From Chloroflexota bacterium (GTDB lineage: Bacteria > Chloroflexota > Dehalococcoidia > Dehalococcoidales > RBG-16-60-22), in the NCBI GenBank assembly GCA_016875955.1, contig VGOH01000063.1, positions 1-6,794 on the forward strand: a DNA stretch of 6,794 bases. Reading direction: 5' to 3'. Position numbers and translations under genes: made by a program. The notes below the pieces were generated by a model. It saw only the letters and a program-made list of their open reading frames with translations. It was not told the origin of the DNA and ran no database searches. Positions 1-4,069 of this stretch are shown piece by piece (within the stretch, counting starts at the first letter, position 1; the number at the start of each line of letters is the position of its first letter).

Positions 1-333
1 GGTGGCGATGGTGCTGATTTCCCGGGCGCGCAGCCAGCGGCAGGCCTCGGCCACGGCGACACGCACTTTATTGAGGGACAGCTCTGCCTGCTTGCCCAGC
101 CCCACTATCATCACGTGGGCTGCGGGCAACTTGCCGAGGCTGTGCACCATGGTTATCTCGTTCGGTTTGCCCTTGATTTCCCCCCGCTTTATCAGCTGGG
201 TGATGGCCCCATTCAGCGCCCTGTCCACGGCCGCAGTTGCCCCTTCCGGACTTTTAGCGCCTTCAAAATGGGTGACAATGATAGCGTCGGCTTCAATACT
301 GGCGATATCACCGACCAAGACCTTAATCTCCAT
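1..333 (-). CDS. pepA: Leucyl aminopeptidase (peptidase family M17), N-terminal part, runs off the window
   Basis: The first 111 codons of a gene that continues past the left edge. M17 leucyl aminopeptidases are cytoplasmic two-metal exopeptidases that remove N-terminal residues from peptides. What is visible is the N-terminal, macro-like M17 domain and not the catalytic domain. It opens with MEIKVLVGDI, followed by a hydrophobic strand ADAIIV (15-20). Next comes an AVDRALNGAITQLIKRGEIKGK segment typed by AVDRAL (35-40) and IKGK (53-56), then AAHVMIVGLGK (71-81) and an R-x-A-x-x-A-C helix (91-98), all in the family order. The start is ATG at 333-331, preceded by a strong AAAGGAG site. It lies 16 bases after the kinase stop, so the two genes are probably co-transcribed and coupled. 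The metal ligands and active site lie outside the window, so activity cannot be judged. The family call is firm; the symbol is by homology. Confidence 0.85.
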   Translation of the reverse strand, partial: MEIKVLVGDIASIEADAIIVTHFEGAKSPEGATAAVDRALNGAITQLIKRGEIKGKPNEITMVHSLGKLPAAHVMIVGLGKQAELSLNKVRVAVAEACRWLRAREISTIAT

Positions 334-342
334 ATTTATAAA

Positions 343-352
343 TCTCCTTTCA
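343..352 (-). promoter_or_regulatory. Ribosome binding site of the aminopeptidase, touching the kinase stop codon
   Basis: Read on the minus strand, TGAAAGGAGA combines the kinase stop codon (352-350) with an AAAGGAG Shine-Dalgarno site (350-344), which share the A at 350. The ATG at 333 follows after about 10 bases. A ribosome ending on the kinase would cover this site, so the arrangement suggests coupled translation. This decides the start of the aminopeptidase. Confidence 0.75.
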
Positions 353-940
353 GCGGTTTACCTCTCTGACAATCTTGTCCAGGACCGGGGTTATATCCCG
401 TGAAGTATCAACAGCGAAATGGTTGTGGCGTATTTTCTGCACCGAACCTTTCATCTTCTGGAAAACTGCCCAGTCAGCTTCCGAGTGGTCTTCCGCCAGA
501 GCATTTCCCTCGGCGCGTTTCCTGAGTCGCTCCTGTACTACCTCCAGCGGCGCTTCCACGCGCACCAGAATCAACCTGACATTGCACCGGTAGGCAATAT
601 GGTGCAGGTGCTCGCGGTTGCGCTCCGAGAGGTTGGTGGCATCCAGAACCACGGACACCCCCTTTTTCAGCAATCGCTCAATTAAATGATGGATGGCCTG
701 GAACAGGCGGGCGCTTTCCTCAATGCCGTAGGTGGGCGATGGGAAAAGTGCCTTGCGCATGAAGTCGCTTTCCAGGATGACGACCGGGACTCTCTCCGCC
801 AGACGGCGGCAAAAGTGTGATTTGCCGGTGCCGGGCAGGCCGCTGACCACGATGAAAGCCGGCTTCACCACCGGTTCCGGGAGATGGCCCAGGCTTTCCA
901 GGAGCCGCTCGGCATCGCTGACAACCTGCGTCTCAGTCAC
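350..940 (-). CDS. P-loop kinase, AAA_33 / polynucleotide-kinase-like (zeta-toxin-like fold)
   Basis: A 196-residue soluble ATP-binding protein. The Walker A loop GLPGTGKS is at 34-41. A conserved acidic motif ESDFMRK (57-63) gives the likely catalytic or substrate-binding aspartate D59. The second core strand ends in VVLDATN (97-103), and the arginine-rich segment ERLRKRAEG (137-145) looks like the phosphate-binding lid. This order is that of the AAA_33 small kinases, which include the T4 polynucleotide kinase 5'-kinase domain and many uncharacterised bacterial kinases. Its substrate (nucleic acid end, nucleotide, sugar or amino acid) cannot be told. The start is GTG at 940. An in-frame stop (TGA) lies only 21 bases upstream with no other start codon between, so the gene cannot begin earlier; GTG at Val24 (871-869) is a later alternative just before the Walker A strand. 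There is no clear Shine-Dalgarno site before GTG 940, but a TATAAT box sits six bases away, which suggests a leaderless transcript. It is followed closely by the aminopeptidase gene. No antitoxin-like partner is adjacent, so a zeta toxin role is unlikely. Confidence 0.82.
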   Translation of the reverse strand: MTETQVVSDAERLLESLGHLPEPVVKPAFIVVSGLPGTGKSHFCRRLAERVPVVILESDFMRKALFPSPTYGIEESARLFQAIHHLIERLLKKGVSVVLDATNLSERNREHLHHIAYRCNVRLILVRVEAPLEVVQERLRKRAEGNALAEDHSEADWAVFQKMKGSVQKIRHNHFAVDTSRDITPVLDKIVREVNR

Positions 941-946
941 ACCCTG

Positions 947-976
947 ATTATAGAATGTTTTTCACGATTGTGCCAG
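947..976 (-). promoter_or_regulatory. Putative promoter of the kinase-aminopeptidase pair, possibly leaderless
   Basis: On the minus strand a perfect -10 box TATAAT (952-947) is preceded, after an 18-base spacer, by CTGGCA (976-971), which matches four of six bases of TTGACA. The start codon GTG begins at 940, six bases after the -10 box, where the first transcribed base would be expected. The -10 box is convincing, the -35 box is weak, and the leaderless reading is an inference. Confidence 0.5.
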
Positions 977-987
977 ATGGCTGGTCT

Positions 988-1014
988 CGCCTGGCCCCGG
1001 TTGCCGGTCAGGCG
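988..1014. repeat. GC-rich imperfect inverted repeat at the degV stop codon
   Basis: On the plus strand CGCCTGG and TCAGGCG enclose CCGG-TTG-CCGG, with a two-base bulge and one wobble pair. In the minus-strand transcript of degV the outer arms pair for six bases and the inner arms for four, separated by a mismatch or bulge. The hairpin includes the degV stop codon (1010-1008). No T-run follows in the direction of transcription, so it is not a canonical intrinsic terminator. It could slow ribosomes or RNases, or be fortuitous. Confidence 0.4.
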
Positions 1015-1871
1015 CTTTCGCCGTAGAAAGCGACGCCGAGGAGCCCGGGGCCGGTATGGACGCCCATCACCGGGGTGAACTCGGTGATAAAGAGCTCGGT
1101 GCAATTGAACTGCGCGGCAATGCGATTTCTCAGGACGTTGGCATTATTCAGAGCATCGGCGTGCATCACGGCCACGTGGAGCGGCTCTCCTTTGACTGCA
1201 TTTCGCTCCATCAGTTTCAGGATGCGCTTCATGGCGCTCTCTATGGTGCGCGGCAGCGCTACCGTACGGGCACTGGCGTGGTTCAGGGTGAACACCGGTT
1301 TAATCTGCAGGATGGAGTTGACCAGTGCCGCTGCCTGCGGCACCCGCCCGCTTTTCACCAGGTAATGCAGCGTGTCCAGCGCCGCGAAGAGGTTGACGCT
1401 CGCCATGACATGCTCAGCCGTTGCCTTCACTTCTTCCAGGCTCCGACCGGCGGCGGCTGCCCTGGCGGCGGCCAGCGTTACCAGACCCTGACCGGCAGCG
1501 GCCGTGGTGCAGTCCAGCACCGCTACGGTCGCCTCCGGCAATGTTTTCTCCAGCATCTCCTTGGCCACACATGCCGAGTTATACATGGCGCTGAATTTTG
1601 ACGGCTCGGTGACGCAGAAAACACCTGCCGCTCTCTGGATGGCCTTCTGGAATGCCTTAAAGTAAATTTCCGGCGAGGAGCTGGCTGTGGTCGGCGGTTT
1701 GGACGCCTGCCGCAGCCTGGCATAAAACTCAGCGGCACTGATGTCTATGCCGTCGCGGTAGGTTTTGTCCTCAAAGATAAGCTGCACCGGCACGATTTCT
1801 ATATCGTACCGTGCCACCTGCTCCGGGGGGATGCAGGCGGTGGTGTCAGTTACTACGGCCACCTTCTTCAT
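1008..1871 (-). CDS. DegV family protein (FakB-type fatty-acid-binding protein), divergent in two motifs
   Basis: A 287-residue cytoplasmic protein of normal DegV length. DegV/FakB proteins bind a single fatty acid and present it to the DhaK-like kinase FakA, which makes acyl-phosphate. Family marks in order: VVTDTTACIP (6-15), an RDGIDISAAEFYARL block (39-53), LDCTTAAAGQG (119-129), TLHYLVKSGRV (167-177), ILQIKPVF (187-194), a basic LPRTIESAMKRI segment (206-217) and the C-terminal GVHTGPGLLGV (270-280), whose His is kept. Two signature places differ: the usual TSQPS-like motif reads PTTASSSP (60-67) and the usual LSGT motif reads FSAM (93-96). An alanine-rich stretch lies at 134-142. The start ATG (1871) overlaps the plsY stop as ATGA, with GGAAGAG (1881-1875) just upstream as ribosome site. 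That pairing fits a role in supplying acyl groups to PlsY. No fakA gene is in the window. The family assignment is firm; the ligand is unknown. Confidence 0.9.
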   Translation of the reverse strand: MKKVAVVTDTTACIPPEQVARYDIEIVPVQLIFEDKTYRDGIDISAAEFYARLRQASKPPTTASSSPEIYFKAFQKAIQRAAGVFCVTEPSKFSAMYNSACVAKEMLEKTLPEATVAVLDCTTAAAGQGLVTLAAARAAAAGRSLEEVKATAEHVMASVNLFAALDTLHYLVKSGRVPQAAALVNSILQIKPVFTLNHASARTVALPRTIESAMKRILKLMERNAVKGEPLHVAVMHADALNNANVLRNRIAAQFNCTELFITEFTPVMGVHTGPGLLGVAFYGESA

Positions 1872-2503
1872 TTGCTCTTCCGGGTCTGCCAGAAGTGGTA
1901 GGCATGGTCGAAGATGAGATTTTTCCTATCGCCAGCTTTTGCCATGGCCTCTCGGGTGCTCGGCAGCGACCTGGCAGCGAGGAACAGAAACATAATCACT
2001 GAATAGATGATGAGCATACCGGAACCATTTATCTGCCAGATGATGATGGGCAATACGGCCAGCCCGATGACAACCGCCAGCCTGACGTTGCTGGTGATGA
2101 CGATTATGACCACGATGAGGGCTAGGCTGATGGCGAACTCCGCGGGTGTGAGGGCGAACAGGACACCGATGGTGGTGGCGGCCCCTTTGCCTCCCTTGAA
2201 CTTCAGAAAAACTGGCCAGTTATGCCCCACCACCGCGGCGAATCCGGCGACGAATACCAGCATCAGTGGCACGTCAAGCCAGAGGGCGATTAATATCGCC
2301 AGCGCTCCCTTGGCGATATCGGCAACGAGCACCAGCAGCCCCGGCACCAGCCCAATTTCCCGTGCCGTGTTCACCGCGCCCATATTGCCGCCGCCAACCT
2401 GCCGGATGTCAATCCCCTTCAACAATCGGCCGGCGATATAGGCGAATGGGATGGAGCCAAGCAGGTAGGCAGTAATTATGGCTATCGCGGCATTAAGTAC
2501 CAT
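1868..2503 (-). CDS. plsY: Glycerol-3-phosphate acyltransferase PlsY (acyl-phosphate dependent), divergent
   Basis: A 211-residue polytopic membrane protein, close to the usual length of about 200. PlsY transfers the acyl group from acyl-phosphate to glycerol 3-phosphate, making lysophosphatidic acid, the first committed step of phospholipid synthesis. Seen in order: membrane segment 1 with YLLGSIPFAYI (13-23); loop motif GGGNMGAVN (37-45), corresponding to the family GSGNPGATN; a second segment (about 54-72); a third (80-92); the signature GHNWPVFLKFKGGKGAATT (93-111); then hydrophobic segments at 119-136, 139-155 and 162-177. The C-terminal end (ARSLPSTREAMAKAGDRKN, 177-195) does not show the usual HRxNIxRLxxGxE motif, replaced here by GDRKNLIFDHAYHFW (191-205). 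The start is ATG at 2503 with AAGGA at 2513-2509, five bases before it. The gene overlaps degV by four bases and lies 87 bases after the HAAS gene. The call is confident from the second motif; the other departures are discussed in the findings. Confidence 0.9.
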   Translation of the reverse strand: MVLNAAIAIITAYLLGSIPFAYIAGRLLKGIDIRQVGGGNMGAVNTAREIGLVPGLLVLVADIAKGALAILIALWLDVPLMLVFVAGFAAVVGHNWPVFLKFKGGKGAATTIGVLFALTPAEFAISLALIVVIIVITSNVRLAVVIGLAVLPIIIWQINGSGMLIIYSVIMFLFLAARSLPSTREAMAKAGDRKNLIFDHAYHFWQTRKSK

Positions 2504-2590
2504 TGGCGTCCTTCCCTTCTGGTAGCTTTATTCAATATTGGCAAGGGGGGAATTTTAAAGCCATTCTGCGTCAGGGAGTATCCCCACTGG

Positions 2591-3532
2591 TTACTGTTGC
2601 GATGGTTTAAAAAATGCATAGCGTTGCCATATCCGTCGGCTCCTCCTGAGAACCCGCTCCAGAAGCGGCGGAATCAGAAAAAGCCCCCACATCACCAGGA
2701 TGAGACCGGCGAAGGTCTGTACATTCAGCCTGCCGCCAATGTAGTAGACCACCAGGGTCAGTGTCAGCAGGCCGGAAATGATTAACAGGGAGACGCGCAG
2801 CCAGCGCTGGCGCAGGCGAATAAAAGCGGCTATCGTCAGCGCCAGGATAAGAAAACTCAGGGCTATCCAGGGAGCGAAATAATTGATGCGCTCCGGGGTC
2901 TGAGCGGTTATTTTCAAGCCGGGCGCCAGGGTTATGAACCAGCCAACGATGATGGGCATGGGGAGCAGCATTAAAGAGCTTAACAGCCAGTCCCGCCTGG
3001 CCGTTTGAATCAGGAGACAGATAATCCACCACAAGGCCAGCAGGAAATAGAACGGAATCGTGAGGAGAGACCACTCCCGGGGCAGGTAGGGCAGGATGAG
3101 GCCCAGGGCGGCCACCGGGATAAGTGAATAGCCCAGCCACGGGAAGACCCAGGCCGGTTTGCCGTGCCACCACCCATAGATTGATGTGCCGATGACCATA
3201 AAGGTGACAATGGACAGCCAGCCGACGTGTTGCCACCAGTTGAGGGCAAACAGGGCGGCAAAAAGCAGGTGCGGCATGGCCGCCAGAGAGGCTTGCTGCC
3301 AGCTGCCCTGGCTGTGGGCTTCATATATCTGCCTGGCGATGGCTTTGGCGGAGCCAAGCAGTCCCAGGCAGGTTCTTTCCGCTTCTTCCTCGGAAAGGCC
3401 GCGTTCTTTCAGTTCCTGGAGTCTGTCTTCAATGTGGGTCTCCAGCTCGCTGATGACCTCTTTTTCTTCAGCGAGGTCAATCTTCAGGTTTTCGCGGATG
3501 ATTTCCAGATAATGATGCCGGGCCGTGGTCAT
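2591..3532 (-). CDS. HAAS-domain (DUF1700-like) polytopic membrane protein paired with PadR
   Basis: A 313-residue protein with two parts. Residues 1-75 form a charged helical domain with the HAAS pattern: HHYLEIIRENL (6-16), then EKEVISELETHIEDRLQEL (23-41), a short G-L-S-E-E-E-A turn (45-51) and LGLLGSAKAIARQIY (56-70). This domain is typically encoded beside PadR regulators. The rest is hydrophobic, with roughly eight membrane segments (about 83-100, 103-120, 128-148, 153-175, 181-203, 218-238, 245-265 and 272-292), and ends in a basic tail (RRSRRIWQR, 297-305) that suggests a cytoplasmic C-terminus. It begins at ATG 3532, 12 bases after the padR stop. There is no strong ribosome site in the gap, so coupling to padR translation is likely. 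I cannot assign a molecular activity; the membrane part does not show a recognisable enzyme or transporter motif. An envelope sensing or stress role is inference from the PadR pairing. Confidence 0.75.
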   Translation of the reverse strand: MTTARHHYLEIIRENLKIDLAEEKEVISELETHIEDRLQELKERGLSEEEAERTCLGLLGSAKAIARQIYEAHSQGSWQQASLAAMPHLLFAALFALNWWQHVGWLSIVTFMVIGTSIYGWWHGKPAWVFPWLGYSLIPVAALGLILPYLPREWSLLTIPFYFLLALWWIICLLIQTARRDWLLSSLMLLPMPIIVGWFITLAPGLKITAQTPERINYFAPWIALSFLILALTIAAFIRLRQRWLRVSLLIISGLLTLTLVVYYIGGRLNVQTFAGLILVMWGLFLIPPLLERVLRRSRRIWQRYAFFKPSQQ

Positions 3533-3544
3533 TGCTTTATCCGT

Positions 3545-3880
3545 TTAGCTCTCCGCTGGCTGCAATATCATATTCACCGCCTTGATGAAGTCCTGCCACT
3601 GGACTCTCTCGGTGGAGAGTTTGGCGTGTCCTTTGGCGGTCAGGTGGTAGTATCGCCTGGGCCGACCGTTGGACAGTAACTGCCATTTGCCTAGGATTAA
3701 ACCTGCCCTTTCCAGGCGGTGAAGCGCCGGATACAGCGTGCCTTCCTTGAATTTGAAGTAACCCTGGCTTCTTGTCTCCAGTTCCTTGATAATCTGGTAA
3801 CCGTACATCGGCTGCTGGGCTATCAGGCAGAGAAGTAGCGAATCAGAGCTTCCTTTAATCAGTTCTCGTTTTTGTACCAT
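3545..3880 (-). CDS. PadR family transcriptional regulator
   Basis: A 111-residue winged-helix DNA-binding protein of the short PadR type. Seen in the sequence: an N-terminal helix with SSDSLLLCLI (11-20); MYGYQIIKEL (25-34), the family signature of the first helix-turn-helix helix; the recognition region FKEGTLYPALHRLERAGLI (44-62); the wing GRPRRYYHLTAKGHAKL (72-88); and a single C-terminal dimerisation helix (89-107). PadR proteins are usually dimeric repressors, often of their own operon and of adjacent membrane-protein genes. The start is ATG at 3880 with GAGGT (3889-3885) four bases upstream. The gene is followed by the HAAS gene after 12 bases and preceded by an AT-rich control region with a good promoter, so self-regulation is likely. 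The ligand is unknown. Confidence 0.93.
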   Translation of the reverse strand: MVQKRELIKGSSDSLLLCLIAQQPMYGYQIIKELETRSQGYFKFKEGTLYPALHRLERAGLILGKWQLLSNGRPRRYYHLTAKGHAKLSTERVQWQDFIKAVNMILQPAES

Positions 3881-3884
3881 AATT

Positions 3885-3889
3885 ACCTC
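3885..3889 (-). promoter_or_regulatory. Ribosome binding site of padR
   Basis: GAGGT on the minus strand ends four bases before the ATG at 3880. It stands out in an AT-rich leader and supports this start for padR. Confidence 0.7.
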
Positions 3890-3891
3890 GT

Positions 3892-3946
3892 CTACATAAA
3901 TATTTTGTCATTCTATATATTATTCTACTACATCATTTTACTACAT
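3892..3946 (-). repeat. Three direct copies of ATGTAG in the padR leader
   Basis: On the minus strand ATGTAG occurs at 3946-3941, 3933-3928 and 3897-3892. The first two are extended to ATGTAGTA and lie 13 bases apart, flanking the -10 box; the third is 36 bases further towards padR. The positions around the -10 box and predicted transcription start make them candidate regulator sites. In AT-rich sequence three copies of a hexamer may also arise by chance. Confidence 0.45.
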
Positions 3947-3962
3947 AATTATTTACTTTCAA
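3935..3962 (-). promoter_or_regulatory. Predicted sigma-70-type promoter of padR-HAAS
   Basis: On the minus strand TTGAAA (3962-3957, five of six bases of the -35 consensus) is separated by 16 bases from TAAAAT (3940-3935, five of six bases of the -10 consensus). Transcription would begin near 3928, giving a leader of about 47 bases to the padR ATG at 3880. The -35 box lies wholly inside a perfect inverted repeat, which would let a repressor block RNA polymerase. Confidence 0.65.
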
Positions 3963-3967
3963 GTAAA
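3952..3967. promoter_or_regulatory. Perfect 16-base inverted repeat over the -35 box, candidate PadR operator
   Basis: TTTACTT-TC-AAGTAAA has two perfectly complementary seven-base arms and a two-base centre. It contains the predicted -35 box of the padR promoter. The dyad size suits a dimeric winged-helix repressor such as PadR. It does not match the often quoted ATGT-8N-ACAT form of PadR sites, so assignment to this PadR is inference. Confidence 0.55.
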
Positions 3968-3995
3968 GATTTTTTATATCATTTAATTTATGTGG

Positions 3996-4024
3996 CTGAT
4001 AACAGACTCTATCAGATTTGATAG
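3996..4024. repeat. Two overlapping inverted repeats sharing one arm
   Basis: CTGATA (3996-4001) pairs with TATCAG (4010-4015) across eight bases. CTATCA (4009-4014), overlapping that second arm, pairs with TGATAG (4019-4024) across four bases. The two hairpins therefore exclude each other. They lie 46 to 74 bases downstream of the UPF0182 stop and about 35 bases upstream of the padR -35 box. No T-run follows on the minus strand, so a standard terminator is not supported; a tandem operator or a processing structure is possible. Confidence 0.45.
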
Positions 4025-4069
4025 GCTTTCATTCCGACGAAGGTAGGAAGGTGGGATTCTCCTGTTTGG

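Noticed and set aside
2..403. A 133-codon open frame on the plus strand
   Set aside because: It lies opposite the aminopeptidase and the end of the kinase, both with recognisable motifs and start signals; treated as antisense shadow.
350..940. Zeta-type toxin of a toxin-antitoxin pair
   Set aside because: The fold is related, but no small antitoxin gene lies next to it and the neighbours are degV and pepA; an ordinary small kinase is the simpler reading.
988..1014. Intrinsic terminator after degV
   Set aside because: The hairpin is imperfect, includes the stop codon and lacks a following T-run on the minus strand, so it is listed only as an inverted repeat.
1056..1601. A 181-codon open frame on the plus strand
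   Set aside because: It lies wholly opposite degV, whose protein carries clear family motifs; the plus-strand product is rich in His, Gln and Arg and resembles nothing I know. It is a shadow of the GC-rich coding strand.
2007..2441. A 144-codon open frame on the plus strand
   Set aside because: It lies opposite plsY and its Thr/Met/Pro-rich product is what the reverse of a hydrophobic membrane gene gives.
2504..2590. Promoter for plsY-degV in the 87-base gap
   Set aside because: TTTAAA and TATTGA can be placed 16 bases apart on the minus strand, but they match the consensus at only four and three positions; not enough to report as a promoter.
2607..3236. A 209-codon open frame on the minus strand inside the HAAS gene
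   Set aside because: It is in a shifted frame of the same DNA; the main frame has the HAAS domain and clean membrane segments, whereas this product is rich in Pro, His and Arg with no domain.
3881..3993. Classical PadR operator of the form ATGT-8N-ACAT
   Set aside because: On the plus strand all ACAT copies (3894, 3930, 3943) lie before the only ATGT (3990), so the required order and spacing do not occur.
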